A stretch of DNA of 64,000 nucleotides from Clostridium pasteurianum BC1 (GTDB lineage: Bacteria; Bacillota; Clostridia; Clostridiales; Clostridiaceae), in NCBI RefSeq assembly GCF_000389635.1, contig NC_021182.1:1798001-1862000 (forward strand), written 5' to 3'. The number at the start of each line of letters is the position of its first letter. The first letter of the stretch is position 1. Shown piece by piece: positions 25,783 through 35,676 of the stretch. A model generated the notes under the pieces. It was not told the DNA's origin and searched no databases. It worked only from the letters and a program-made list of their open reading frames with translations. Made by a program: the position numbers and the translations under genes.

Positions 25783-26956
25783 ATATAAACTTATGAATTT
25801 GGGTAGTATTTGTGAATTTATTAATGGTGACAGGGGTAAAAATTATCCATCAGGAAATGATTTTATAAATAGTGGAATTCCTTTTATAAATGCTGGACAC
25901 ATAAAGGATAACAAAATTAATTTTGAAAATATGAATTATATAAGTGAAGAAAAATTTCAGACTTTAGGTTCTGGAAAAGTGAAGAAAAATGATATTTTAT
26001 TTTGTTTAAGAGGTTCACTAGGAAAACTTGCTATAGCAGATATTAATAATGGCGCAATTGCATCTTCTCTAGTTATTATAAGGCCTAAAAAAAATGTTAT
26101 TAACTCTCAGTACTTAATGCATTATCTTAAATCTAAGGAAATTTATGAACAGATATTAAAAGCTAATAATGGTAGTTCACAACCAAATTTATCGGCGAAT
26201 AGTGTGAAGGAGTTTAAATTATATATTCCTGACTATGAGATCCAAATAAAAATATCGAAAGTTTTAAATAAAGCCCAAGAATTAATAGGCAAAAGAAAAA
26301 CTCAAATAGAAGCTTTAGATGAATTAGTCAAATCGAGATTTATCGAGATGTTTGGGGATCCAGTTAAAAATACTATGGATTGGAATATGAAACCTTTAGC
26401 TGAAGTTGGAAGTATAGGAAGAGGTGTATCTAAGCATAGACCAAGAAATGCTCCAGAGTTACTAGGAGGGGATTATCCATTAATTCAAACAGGCGATGTG
26501 GCTAATGCAGGCTTATATATAAAAGATTATAAGGCAACATATTCGGAGTTAGGATTAAAGCAAAGTAAAATGTGGGGAAAAGGGACTTTATGTATTACTA
26601 TTGCAGCTAATATAGCTAAGACTGGAATTTTAACATTTGATGCATGTTTTCCAGATAGTGTAGTAGGATTTATAGCTGGAGATAAAACAAATAATATTTT
26701 TATGTATTATTGGTTTAGTTCATTTCAAAAATTATTGGAAGAGCAAGCACCAGAGTCAGCACAGAAAAATATTAACTTAAAAATATTAAGTGATTTAAAA
26801 GTAATTGTTCCACCAATAGAGCTTCAAAATCAATTTTTTGACTTCGTTAACCAAGTCGACAAATTGGAATTTGAAATGCAGAAAAGCTTAACTCAATTAG
26901 AAGATAATTTTAATTCACTAATGCAAAAAGCATTTAAAGGAGAACTATTTAATTAA
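25775..26956 (+). CDS. hsdS: Type I restriction-modification specificity subunit
   Basis: This 393-residue protein has two target recognition domains, each followed by a helical spacer. TRD1 is residues 1-150, with GSGKVKKNDILFCLRGSLGK and SSQPNLSANSVKEFKLYIPDYEIQIKISKVL; spacer 1 is KAQELIGKRKTQIEALDELVKSRFIEMFG. TRD2 is about 200-355, ending ESAQKNINLKILSDLKVIVPPIELQNQFFDFV, followed by the second spacer. It sets the bipartite DNA sequence recognised by HsdM and HsdR. It starts with GTG inside the end of hsdM. Sequence reading alone cannot give the target. Confidence 0.95.
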   Translation: MNKYKLMNLGSICEFINGDRGKNYPSGNDFINSGIPFINAGHIKDNKINFENMNYISEEKFQTLGSGKVKKNDILFCLRGSLGKLAIADINNGAIASSLVIIRPKKNVINSQYLMHYLKSKEIYEQILKANNGSSQPNLSANSVKEFKLYIPDYEIQIKISKVLNKAQELIGKRKTQIEALDELVKSRFIEMFGDPVKNTMDWNMKPLAEVGSIGRGVSKHRPRNAPELLGGDYPLIQTGDVANAGLYIKDYKATYSELGLKQSKMWGKGTLCITIAANIAKTGILTFDACFPDSVVGFIAGDKTNNIFMYYWFSSFQKLLEEQAPESAQKNINLKILSDLKVIVPPIELQNQFFDFVNQVDKLEFEMQKSLTQLEDNFNSLMQKAFKGELFN

Positions 26957-26979
26957 AATAAAAGGGGATGAGTGCTTGT

Positions 26980-27411
26980 ATGGGTAAATTTTTTGATTAT
27001 GTTGAGAAATTACCAGTATTATTTAAACAATTAGTGGAATCACCAAGTTATAATATTGATAATCTTACTGAAGGGAAAATTAAAGAAATATTAAGGGAAA
27101 GTTCACCAGTAAAAGGTGTTTATCTAATGTATGATAAAGAAATTCCTATGTATGTGAGTAGGTCAAAAACATTGGCACAAAAGATTGGCACTGATGAGAG
27201 AGCATTAGGAGAAATTCAAGCTACGGTTTCTAAGAAAATAATGAAAGACGAGAATAATGATTTTTCAACAATGAAAGAGGCAAGAAGTTATTTATTCGAT
27301 AACTATAGAGTAGAATTCATAAAAGTAGATGACGAGATATTAAGATCCATGTTAGTTATTTATGTGGCAACAGAGTTAAAAACACCTTTTAATAGCTTTA
27401 TGGAAACTTAA
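26980..27411 (+). CDS. GIY-YIG-like small protein inside the hsd operon
   Basis: This protein of about 143 residues has, in its middle, the strand pair of the GIY-YIG fold: SSPVKGVYLMYDKEIPMYVSRSKTLAQKIG. GVY takes the place of GIY and YVS that of YIG. It is followed by the helix region and the final FIKVDDEILRSMLVIYVATELKTPFNSF, whose Glu and Asn match the late metal-binding part of the fold. The changed YIG glycine leaves nuclease activity uncertain. ATG 26980 is chosen because AAAGGGGATG precedes it; ATG 26968 abuts the G run. It lies between hsdS and the nuclease-helicase gene in the same operon, suggesting a role as an accessory to restriction. Confidence 0.65.
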   Translation: MGKFFDYVEKLPVLFKQLVESPSYNIDNLTEGKIKEILRESSPVKGVYLMYDKEIPMYVSRSKTLAQKIGTDERALGEIQATVSKKIMKDENNDFSTMKEARSYLFDNYRVEFIKVDDEILRSMLVIYVATELKTPFNSFMET

Positions 27412-27448
27412 TTGATAAATATTTAAAGTGGTTTTTAGGGGGATGAAT

Positions 27449-30400
27449 ATGTCAGGTAACTTTAATTTTTTAACTGAGAAAGAAATTTTTAAAAACTTCA
27501 CAGCAGCATGTTTAGAAGCTGAAAAAAGTATATTAGTAAGTCCGGCTACTTGTGCTATTTTAACACGAAGGGCTTTGGAGTTATCTGTAAAATGGTTATA
27601 TAGCTTTGATGAAGATTTGAAATTGCCTTATCAAGATAATTTGTCAAGTTTAATACATGACAATAGCTTTATTATCCTTGTAGATTCAAAGATGTTAAGG
27701 TTACTAAAATACATAGTTAGTCTTGGCAATGTAGCTGTTCATACAAATTCTAATATTAAGCGTGAAGAAGCAATTCTTGCACTACATAATTTACATCAGT
27801 TTATTTCATGGATTGATTATTGCTATGCTGATGAATACACAGCAGGAGAGTTTAATGAAGATATTCTATTACAAGGTGAAGAAAAGAGAACGAGACCAGA
27901 GGAGCTTAAAGATCTTTATGAGAAACTAAGCTCAAAGGATAAAAAGCTTGACGAAATAATAAAACAAAATGAAGAACTTAGAAAAGAATTAACAGAGAAG
28001 AGAAAGTCTAACACTGAAAGTTATGATTTTAGTATAGATGATATAAGCGAATTCGAAACAAGAAAACGATACATTGATGTTGAGCTTAAACTTGCAGGTT
28101 GGAATTTTGGTAAGGATATTGGAGAAGAAGTAGAAGTTACAGGAATGCCTAATGATAGTGGAGCAGGGAAGGTTGATTATGTATTATATGGTGCCAATGG
28201 TAAACCTATAGCTGTTGTTGAAGCTAAAAGAAGCAGCAAAGATCCAAAGGTAGGTCAGCAGCAGGCAAAGCTTTATGCAGATTGCTTAGAAAAGAAGTTT
28301 ACTCAAAAACCAATAATATTCTTCACCAATGGTTTTGAAACTTATTTGTGGGATGATTTTAATGGTTACTCTGAAAGAAGGGTTTATGGCTTCTTTAAAA
28401 AGGAAGAGCTTCAATTATTAATAGACAGAAGGAGTAGCAGAAAATCATTTAATAATCTTGAAATAAAGGATAGTATAACAAATAGATATTATCAAAAGGA
28501 AGCAATTATTTCTGTATGTGAAGCTTTAGAAAATAAACAAAGAAAAATGCTTTTAGTTAAGGCTACTGGTACTGGTAAAACAAGAACAGCTATATCAATA
28601 GTAGATGTTTTAACAAGACATAATTATGTTAAAAATACATTATTTTTAGCAGATAGAAAAGCTTTAGTGAAGCAAGCTAAAAATAACTTTTCAAAGTTAT
28701 TACCGGACTTAGCACTTTGTAATCTACTGGACAATAAGGATAATCCAGAGGAGTCTAGAATGATATTTTCCACCTATCCAACAATGATGAATGCAATAGA
28801 TGATACAAAGAGCAAAGATGGGAAAAGATTATTTACTCCAGGACATTTTGATTTAATAATTGTAGATGAATCTCATAGAAGTATTTATAAAAAATTTAGA
28901 GCTATATTTGATTATTTTGATGCTTATCTTTTAGGATTAACTGCAACGCCAAAGGATGAGATTGATAAAAATACTTATAGTATATTTGACTTGGAAAGTG
29001 GAGCACCAACCTATGCTTATGAATTAGAAAAGGCAGTAAAAGATGGATTCCTTGTAAGCTATGAAACTTTAGAATATGAGTCCAAGCTAATGAAGGATGG
29101 CATAAAATATGATGATTTATCTGATGAGGATAAGGAAGCCTATGAAGATACCTTTGATGATGATGAAAATATAGGAGAAGAGATTTCAAGCGCCGCAATT
29201 AATGAATGGTTATTTAATGATAATACTATTGACTTAGTTTTAAATATGTTAATGGAAAATGGACTTAAAATTGAAGGTGGAGATAAGTTAGGAAAAACAA
29301 TAATTTTTGCAAAGAACAATAGACATGCAAAAGCTATTGTTGATAGGTTTAATAAAATATATCCTGAGTTAGGTAGTGGTTTCTGTAAGGAAATTGATTA
29401 TTCAATTAATTATGTAGATACCTTAATAGATGATTTCTCAGATAAAAAGAAAATGCCTCAAATTGCAGTTTCCGTAGATATGCTTGATACAGGGATAGAT
29501 ATTCCAGAGATATTAAATCTAGTCTTCTTTAAAAAGGTGAGATCTAAGTCTAAGTTCTGGCAAATGATTGGTAGAGGTACTAGACTTTGTCCTGACCTTT
29601 TAGGTATAGGAATGGATAAAGAAAAATTCTTAGTATTTGACTTCTGTAATAATTTTGATTTTTTTAGAGTAAATCCTAAAGGCTTTGAAGGATCTGTTGG
29701 AAAAAGCCTTACAGAAAAAATTTTTAATTTAAAGCTAGATTTTATAAAGGAGCTTCAAGACTTAAAATACCAAGATGATGAATATAAAACTTTAAGAGAT
29801 GCTTTGGTGGAGCAAGCTACACTAAATATTAATACATTAAATGAAGATAATTTTAGAGTAAGAATGGAGCTAAAATTTGTACATAAATATAAAGAAGCTA
29901 GTGAATGGGCTGCTCTTGGTACCTTAAGTGTAAATGAAATTAAGGAACACATTTCTTCATTAATAATGCCTTTAAATGATGATGAATTTGCAAAAAGATT
30001 TGATGTAACAATGTTTACAATACAGCTTGCAAAGCTTCAAAATGGAAATGCAACAAAACCTATTAAAAGTGTAATCCAAACTGCAGAGGAACTTTCAAAG
30101 CTTGGAACAATTCCTGAGGTACAATCTCAAAAGTATATTATAGAGAAAGTTAAAACAGATGAATTTTGGGAGTCAGCAGATATTTTTGAATTAGATACTG
30201 TAAGAGAAGCTTTAAGGGAACTATTGAAGTATCTCCAAAAAGAAACTCAGAAGATATATACTACACACTTTGAGGATTTAATTGTTAGAGAAGATAGAGG
30301 TGTAGCTTTTTATAACGCTAATGATCTTAAAAACTATAGAAAAAAGGTTGAGTTCTATCTTAAGGAGCATAAGGATGAACTAGCTATTTTCAAACTTAGA

Positions 30401-30796
30401 AATAATAAAAAGCTCACAAAACAGGATTTAAAAGCATTAGAAAATTTGATGTGGAAAGAACTAGGTTCTCCTGCTGATTATGAAAAAGAATTTGGTGACA
30501 TGCCAGTTAACAAATTAGTTAGAAAAATAGTAGGATTAGATAGACAAGCAGCTAATGAAGCTTTCTCACAATTTTTAAATAATGAAAACCTAAATATAAA
30601 ACAGATGCATTTCGTAAAGCTAATTGTTGATTATGTAGTAGTTAATGGATTTATTGAGGATAACAGAGTTCTTATAGAAGATCCATTCAGAAGTGTGGGC
30701 ACTATAACAGAGTTATTTAAAGATAATATGGATGAGGCAAGAAAAATTATGGGCATTGTATCTAACATTAAGATAAATGCTGAGGAAGTAGGATAG
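27449..30796 (+). CDS. hsdR: Type I restriction endonuclease subunit R (DUF4145-HsdR)
   Basis: This is the motor-nuclease subunit, about 1115 residues. Order: a DUF4145-like helical domain (residues 10-125: CLEAEKSILVSPATCAILTRRALE...GNVAVHTN), a coiled linker, the PD-(D/E)XK nuclease (about 235-265, KVDYVLYG...IAVVEAKR), helicase motif I KATGTGKTR (about 371), the DESH box (about 472), GLTATP, and motif VI QMIGRGTRL (about 705). The rest is the EcoEI-type C-terminal domain that binds the methylase. It pumps DNA and cuts unmodified DNA far from the site. ATG 27449 is chosen because AGGGGG lies eight bases upstream; earlier in-frame starts overlap this site. It is the last gene of the operon. 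Confidence 0.93.
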   Translation: MSGNFNFLTEKEIFKNFTAACLEAEKSILVSPATCAILTRRALELSVKWLYSFDEDLKLPYQDNLSSLIHDNSFIILVDSKMLRLLKYIVSLGNVAVHTNSNIKREEAILALHNLHQFISWIDYCYADEYTAGEFNEDILLQGEEKRTRPEELKDLYEKLSSKDKKLDEIIKQNEELRKELTEKRKSNTESYDFSIDDISEFETRKRYIDVELKLAGWNFGKDIGEEVEVTGMPNDSGAGKVDYVLYGANGKPIAVVEAKRSSKDPKVGQQQAKLYADCLEKKFTQKPIIFFTNGFETYLWDDFNGYSERRVYGFFKKEELQLLIDRRSSRKSFNNLEIKDSITNRYYQKEAIISVCEALENKQRKMLLVKATGTGKTRTAISIVDVLTRHNYVKNTLFLADRKALVKQAKNNFSKLLPDLALCNLLDNKDNPEESRMIFSTYPTMMNAIDDTKSKDGKRLFTPGHFDLIIVDESHRSIYKKFRAIFDYFDAYLLGLTATPKDEIDKNTYSIFDLESGAPTYAYELEKAVKDGFLVSYETLEYESKLMKDGIKYDDLSDEDKEAYEDTFDDDENIGEEISSAAINEWLFNDNTIDLVLNMLMENGLKIEGGDKLGKTIIFAKNNRHAKAIVDRFNKIYPELGSGFCKEIDYSINYVDTLIDDFSDKKKMPQIAVSVDMLDTGIDIPEILNLVFFKKVRSKSKFWQMIGRGTRLCPDLLGIGMDKEKFLVFDFCNNFDFFRVNPKGFEGSVGKSLTEKIFNLKLDFIKELQDLKYQDDEYKTLRDALVEQATLNINTLNEDNFRVRMELKFVHKYKEASEWAALGTLSVNEIKEHISSLIMPLNDDEFAKRFDVTMFTIQLAKLQNGNATKPIKSVIQTAEELSKLGTIPEVQSQKYIIEKVKTDEFWESADIFELDTVREALRELLKYLQKETQKIYTTHFEDLIVREDRGVAFYNANDLKNYRKKVEFYLKEHKDELAIFKLRNNKKLTKQDLKALENLMWKELGSPADYEKEFGDMPVNKLVRKIVGLDRQAANEAFSQFLNNENLNIKQMHFVKLIVDYVVVNGFIEDNRVLIEDPFRSVGTITELFKDNMDEARKIMGIVSNIKINAEEVG

Positions 30797-30804
30797 GAGA
30801 ATAG

Positions 30805-30993
30805 TTGTTAGTTCTTTGTGAATTCTCAAAAGGATGGAAGAAAGAATTAAATTTAATAAGCTGGAATGACAAAGAAGCTAAGTATGATATTAGGTATTAG
30901 GCAACTGAACATGAGAAAATTGGTAAAGGAGTTACTTTAACAGTAGAATAATTGAATAAGCTCAAAGATATACTCAATGAGATGAATTTATAA
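30805..30993 (+). pseudogene. Remnant of a YdbC/PC4-like DNA-binding protein
   Basis: A frame without a start reads CEFSKGWKKELNLISWNDKEAKYDIRY, stop, ATEHEKIGKGVTLTVE, stop, LNKLKDILNEMNL. This is the clear pattern of the small clostridial YdbC (PC4-type single-stranded DNA-binding) proteins, in which Trp and Glu codons have turned into stops. It is dead. Confidence 0.65.
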
Positions 30994-31167
30994 TTAGTTT
31001 AAAGCACTAGGTACAGCAGTATTTGGTGTTTTTTAATTTCCAAGTTTACAGTTAATAAAGATATGATTTAATTGTTTCAAAAAACTATAATTAAATGATA
31101 CATATAAAAATAAAGATAAAAAGAGAGATAAATGTTGATAATTCGTTGTAAAAGTGTGTTATGTGGT

Positions 31168-31196
31168 TTGATAGGTTTATTGATACACTATATAAT
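31168..31196 (+). promoter_or_regulatory. Promoter of the second recombinase gene
   Basis: TTGATA (31168-31173), a 17-base spacer and TATAAT (31191-31196), with repeated GGTTT-ATA words around it that could be resolvase subsites. Confidence 0.65.
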
Positions 31197-31233
31197 AAAA
31201 CCATGATAAATGAATTCATGGGGAGCGGTTAAT

Positions 31234-31830
31234 ATGAAAATATTTGCTTATATAAGAGTATCAACTAAGGAACAGAATACAGATAGGCAACATGAAGCTT
31301 TAAGGGAATATGAAGGTACAAATAAAATTAAATTTAATGCAGTATTTGAGGATAAAGCAAGTGGAAAGGATTTTGATAGACCACAATATAAAGTTTTAAA
31401 AGAAATAATAAAGCCTGGTGATATCTTAGTAATAAAAGAACTTGATAGATTAGGCCGTAACTTCATGGATACACCTAAGGAATTGCAATACTTTTTTGAA
31501 AGGAATATTAAGGTTAAAATATTGGATACACCTCTAATAGATACTGGTGATGATAAATTAGATTATACTATAAATAATATGCTTATTGGATTCCTCTCAT
31601 ATATAGCTGATAAGGAAAGAGAAAAAATACAGAGCAGAGTAAAAGAAGGATTGAAAGCTGCAAAAGATAATGGTGTTAAGTTGGGTAGACCAGAAAGAAC
31701 AATTCCAGATAACTTTGAGAAGTATTATAAGAGATGGAAAATCAAAGAGATAACAGCTATTGAGTTTGCAAAGTTATTAGGTATAAGCAGATCTACTCTT
31801 TACAGATATATTAAAGAATATGATATTTAA
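31234..31830 (+). CDS. Serine recombinase (resolvase/invertase family), second copy
   Basis: This protein of about 198 residues has its catalytic Ser in FAYIRVSTKEQNTDRQ, and the core DRLGRNFMDTPKELQYF. Next come the helix IGFLSYIADKEREKIQSRVKEGLKAAKDNGVKLGRP and a C-terminal helix-turn-helix (EITAIEFAKLLGISRSTLYRYIKEYDI). The start at 31234 is chosen because GGGGAGCG lies eight bases upstream; an in-frame ATG at 31210 has none. It is clearly related to the recombinase at 17627 but not identical. The pair bracket the defence island in direct orientation. Confidence 0.92.
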   Translation: MKIFAYIRVSTKEQNTDRQHEALREYEGTNKIKFNAVFEDKASGKDFDRPQYKVLKEIIKPGDILVIKELDRLGRNFMDTPKELQYFFERNIKVKILDTPLIDTGDDKLDYTINNMLIGFLSYIADKEREKIQSRVKEGLKAAKDNGVKLGRPERTIPDNFEKYYKRWKIKEITAIEFAKLLGISRSTLYRYIKEYDI

Positions 31831-31951
31831 GTCTATATAATGAAAATTTCATAGGCAACTTACAAAATATTATATTTTTATCCATGTATTGTAGAATTAT
31901 TAATAATTTGTTACAATTGTATCAAATTATTAATGATTTAGGGGTGAGCTT

Positions 31952-32773
31952 ATGAAAAAAATATTAAATTTTATACCTGGTTTCAGGACAAGCACTAAGT
32001 GGAAAATGATTGTGTCCTGTATTTATTACTTACTAACTTTAATAATGCTGGCAGGAGGATTGGGAACTTTTATAATTTTTTTGTCATTACCTTTTATATT
32101 CTTCTATGGTATTAAAGCTTTTAAATTTAGAAGAAGAGAACCTATCATAATACTTGTTTCAGCTATTATAGTATTCTTTATTGGATGTGGTGCACTACCT
32201 AAGAATAATACAGCAAATTCTAATAAAAACGTATCTCAAGTATATGCAAAGTCCAGTGAAAATAAGACTGATGAGGCTATTAATTCAGCCAATACTACAA
32301 ATAACACTGCTACAAATAACGCCAATGTACTTTCACAGAATTCAAGTTCTAATACAACTACAGTACAGACGAATTCTGCAGCAGCACCTAGTACAAATCA
32401 ACAACCGGAGAAGAAACAGGAACCAGCTCCAGCACCTGCACCAAAACAAGTTGCAACCACAGTGCCCGCTCCTGTTCCAACGCCTGCACCACCACAAAAT
32501 GTTTCAATATCTGCGAGTGTAAGTGATCCAACACCTCATACTAATGAAAGAGTAACAATCAATGTAAAAGGACCAGCAGGAGGTACCGGAACTGTAACAT
32601 GTAATTATAAAACAACAAGTTCTCCAAAACCTATAACAATAGGCTCTGATGGAAATGGAGCGGTTGTCTTTGATATAAGCAGAGCAACTAAAGGATATCC
32701 AGTAGATGTAGAGGTTAATATAAATTCTAATGGACAATCAGTAGATGCCCAAACATCTTTTACACCTAGATGA
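31952..32773 (+). CDS. Membrane protein with Ala/Pro-rich linker and C-terminal Ig-like domain
   Basis: This 273-residue protein has two to three N-terminal membrane segments (about 19-48 and 58-80, the latter ending IGCGALP). A low-complexity Ser/Thr/Asn linker (85-150) and a Pro/Ala/Lys/Gln stretch (about 150-188) follow. The last 85 residues (VSISASVSDPTPHTNERVTINVKGPAGGTGTVTCNYK...DAQTSF) read like an immunoglobulin-type beta sandwich. The layout suggests a membrane-anchored domain displayed outside the cell. No function is known to me. The ribosome binding site is AGGGGTGAG. It stands alone just outside the recombinase. Confidence 0.7.
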   Translation: MKKILNFIPGFRTSTKWKMIVSCIYYLLTLIMLAGGLGTFIIFLSLPFIFFYGIKAFKFRRREPIIILVSAIIVFFIGCGALPKNNTANSNKNVSQVYAKSSENKTDEAINSANTTNNTATNNANVLSQNSSSNTTTVQTNSAAAPSTNQQPEKKQEPAPAPAPKQVATTVPAPVPTPAPPQNVSISASVSDPTPHTNERVTINVKGPAGGTGTVTCNYKTTSSPKPITIGSDGNGAVVFDISRATKGYPVDVEVNINSNGQSVDAQTSFTPR

Positions 32774-33008
32774 TCAAATTTTATCAAATATTATAATTTT
32801 ATCTAAAAATCAACATAAGTATGATTATAGATAAGCAATATGAAAACTTAATTTAAATATTAATAAAACAGAGTATTTTCAATAGTTTATTTTTATTCTG
32901 TTTAATATTTTTCTTCTTATCTGTTTGATTAACACATTTTTGTGTTGATTAACATAATATGTACTGGGAATTTTAAAAACACCAACAGATTAAAGGAGAG
33001 ATGCTTGT

Positions 33009-34352
33009 ATGATTTATTGCAAGGAACCAGAATTAACTGGACGTATCGTTTTACCAAAGGACCCACAATACAACATCGACCGCAGAGATTTCAATACTTT
33101 CTTTAATAGATTTCCATTAGTAATCGTTTATGCACAAAAAACTCAGGACGTAGTCAACGCCATACACTGGGCTCGTTATAGGGACGTGCCACTCCGCATT
33201 CGCTCCGGTGGCCACAACTACGAAGGATTGTCAGTTGTAGACGCTGGCATCGTAATCGACGTTAGTGATATGAATAAGGTAGTGGAAGTTGATCATAAGC
33301 GTAACACCGTCACTGTGCAAACTGGCATACGGAACATTGCTTTATACAATGCGTTATGGTCCGAAGGTTTGGTAGTGCCGAGTGGAGTTTGTCCAACCCC
33401 TGGTATTGGTGGTGTTACTTTGGGTGGCGGACACAGTATTCTATCCCGTCCGTGGGGGTTGACTCTTGATAATCTGCTGGAACTGGAAATGGTCAATGCT
33501 GAAGGCCGCGTGATCCATGCTAGTGACGATCATCGCTCTGATTTGTTTTGGGCATCACGAGGAGGAGGAGGAGGTAACTTTGGCGTCTGCACTTCTTTTA
33601 AGTTTCGAACACACCACATTGATACTGTCGGCTTTGTTGAAATCAGTTGGGATGATTTACAAGACCTTGGGTCGGTGCTAAAAATTTGGCAGAACTATAC
33701 TACCCCTGATGCTGATGAACGTTTGACTCCTACTCTTTTGGTATCTTCAGGATTGCAGCCAGCGATATTAATGCAGGGAGTATTCCTTGGTTCGGCTAAA
33801 GAGTTGGAACGCTTAATGCAGCCTTTGCTTCATGCTGGTTCACCACAAAATGTGACTATTGAAGAGATACCTTGGATTGATGCTGCCACTCGAATAGCAG
33901 CTGCTCAACCGGGAACTCCATTACCTTTCAAGAGTGTAGGTCCTTATCTCTATCATTTGCTACCAGACAAGGGTATTTCTACGATCAAACGCTTTATTAA
34001 CGAGGCACCAACTTCACCGTCAACTGTTTTTTTCCATGGTTTGGGCGGAGCAGTGGCAAAAGTGTCGAGTACAGCTACGGCATACTTCCAGCGTAAAGCT
34101 TTGTCGAACATGTCAATCTTTACTACTTGGGATAAGCCAGAAGATGCTGCATTGGGTTTTAACTGGGTGGAGGATTTCTACAGAGCTATGATCCCATTTA
34201 CCCGTTACGTTTATGTGAATACGCAAGACCTCTCAATCAAAAACTGGCCAGATGCTTACTATGGTAACAACTTCAAACGCTTAAAAAGGATAAAGGCTAA
34301 ATATGATCCGAAGAACTTTTTCAAATTTCCACAGAGCATCCCGCCTGCTTAG
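33009..34352 (+). CDS. FAD-linked oxidoreductase (berberine-bridge-enzyme type)
   Basis: This 447-residue protein has an N-terminal PCMH FAD-binding domain and a C-terminal BBE motif (YYGNNFKRLKRIKAKYDPKNFFKFPQSIPP). Two covalent FAD attachment residues are visible: His in RSGGHNYEG and Cys in VPSGVCPTPGIGG, so the flavin is probably bicovalently bound. Such enzymes oxidise sugars, alcohols or secondary metabolites with O2 or another acceptor. Base composition is visibly richer in G and C than its neighbours, with codons such as CGC, GGC and CTG. That points to recent transfer from another group, possibly a Bacillus-like donor. It has no operon partners. The ribosome binding site is AAAGGAGAG. 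Confidence 0.88.
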   Translation: MIYCKEPELTGRIVLPKDPQYNIDRRDFNTFFNRFPLVIVYAQKTQDVVNAIHWARYRDVPLRIRSGGHNYEGLSVVDAGIVIDVSDMNKVVEVDHKRNTVTVQTGIRNIALYNALWSEGLVVPSGVCPTPGIGGVTLGGGHSILSRPWGLTLDNLLELEMVNAEGRVIHASDDHRSDLFWASRGGGGGNFGVCTSFKFRTHHIDTVGFVEISWDDLQDLGSVLKIWQNYTTPDADERLTPTLLVSSGLQPAILMQGVFLGSAKELERLMQPLLHAGSPQNVTIEEIPWIDAATRIAAAQPGTPLPFKSVGPYLYHLLPDKGISTIKRFINEAPTSPSTVFFHGLGGAVAKVSSTATAYFQRKALSNMSIFTTWDKPEDAALGFNWVEDFYRAMIPFTRYVYVNTQDLSIKNWPDAYYGNNFKRLKRIKAKYDPKNFFKFPQSIPPA

Positions 34353-34960
34353 TATCTTACTACGAAGTTATGATTAAAATGTAATAAAAAGTTGTTACAA
34401 GAAGTCCGCAAAATAATATAAACAAATTTAGGAAAATATCCTTACAAAGTTTTTATTAGTATAAAAAATTAATTGGACATTTAGTATCTGTGGGTATGAC
34501 TATAAGCTTTGTCCTTAGGCTTATAGATTTAGATAAGGTTTTGGTAGATGTATAGGCTGTCATATCCACTAATTTGTGATAATTTACTAGCCTGTATGAA
34601 TTTATATAGTAATTATGCCGTTGTATAGTAAAAAATGTTCGGAATGAGATTTTCTCTAAATAAAAAGATTTAATAAAAAAAGGAGTAACTTTCGATTACG
34701 CCTTTAAATATCTTTTGCATTAGACCTGGATATTTTCCTATATTCCTTATAATCATTAACCAATTGTTTTATTTCAAAAGTTACTAGATCTTCAGGAATT
34801 TCGATTACATTGTAAATTCTATTAACCTATTCTCCACCCTATAGGAGCACTCCCTGAATTATATTATCATTCTTTAGATAGTTTAATTTTCCTTTATTTG
34901 TTTGTTGATAATTAAGAAATAGTTATAATAATTTTAACATACCAATCAACAAAGACAGGA

Positions 34961-35150
34961 AGGCTTATAACCATAGAAAACTGGGAGGTTTATCAAGATA
35001 CACAAAAGCAAACTAACAAAGAGGTAACAAAGCACTTATAAAAGCGACACAGAAACATTATAGAAGCAAATAATAAGGATATAAATTCATAAGAATATAA
35101 AAGTCAAACCGGTGCTAAGCAAGATATATCAAGGGATACACAGGAGTCGC
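34961..35150 (+). pseudogene. Possible remnant of a phage replisome-organiser protein
   Basis: One frame reads LITIENWEVYQDTQKQTNKEVTKHL, stop, KRHRNIIEANNKDINS, stop, EYKSQTGAKQDISRDTQESQTANRP. The ITIENW..YQ block followed by a basic, Gln/Asn-rich linker is the pattern of the N-terminal part of clostridial phage replisome organisers. No start and many stops; only a relic. Confidence 0.35.
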
Positions 35151-35526
35151 AGACCGCAAACAGACCGTGAAACATCAATAAATAATAATGGTAATAATGA
35201 TTCAATATAACAGACCAAGCAATATACTTTAATTACTATTCTCAATTATGAAACATATCAAAATCAAATTGGATCTAGCCCAGTAATACCAATGGATACA
35301 GAGAATGTGCAAATTGAGAACAAATCGTCAGCTTAATTGGGCAGTCAAAGGATAGACAATATATACATGATGTATACAAAATGGATACATTGGCCAGGTT
35401 GGTATAGGTAAATGTAATATAACATTAATCCAATAGAACAATTACGGTAGTTATATCCTTAAAGGAACTGCAATGAAAAATATTAAATTAGCTATTGTAT
35501 AATGTACTCATTATGTGAGTATCCTT

Positions 35527-35640
35527 TTGTATAAATAACATATACAAGAGCACCGATAGAAATACTATTACATTTTTCTATGCCGTTATTAATATTTACA
35601 AATTGAGATCAGCAATTTTAATCAAATTTTAATTTAGGAG
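35527..35640 (+). repeat. Duplicated non-coding block, copy 1
   Basis: It starts TTGTATAAATAAC and includes AGAGCAC, TAGAAATACT, a TTTTTCTAT block and the shared end AATTTTAATCAAATTTTAAT plus TTAGGA. The second copy lies at 37088-37220. The pair bracket the zinc-phospholipase-like gene and the DedA pseudogene. Confidence 0.55.
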
Positions 35641-35676
35641 ATGTAGTATTTAAAATAGGATAGGAGATGTTAGTTT

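Larger units (their letters stand above)
34353..35676. other. 1.3-kb stretch without intact genes
   Basis: Only debris is visible. On the minus strand near 34706-34815 a short frame reads NVIEIPEDLVTFEIKQLVNDYKEYRKISRSNAKDI and ends, with no start. On the plus strand from 34961 there is a likely phage replication-protein remnant (separate entry). Near 35527-35640 lies one copy of a duplicated non-coding block. Confidence 0.5.

Noticed and set aside
28902-29198. 98-residue minus-strand frame rich in His and Leu
   Set aside because: It is antisense to the helicase domain of hsdR and its odd composition is a by-product of that gene's codons.
35340-35440. Choline-binding or ChW-repeat remnant
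   Set aside because: A frame reads YMMYTKWIHWPGW, vaguely like a ChW repeat, but it is too short and out of register to support.
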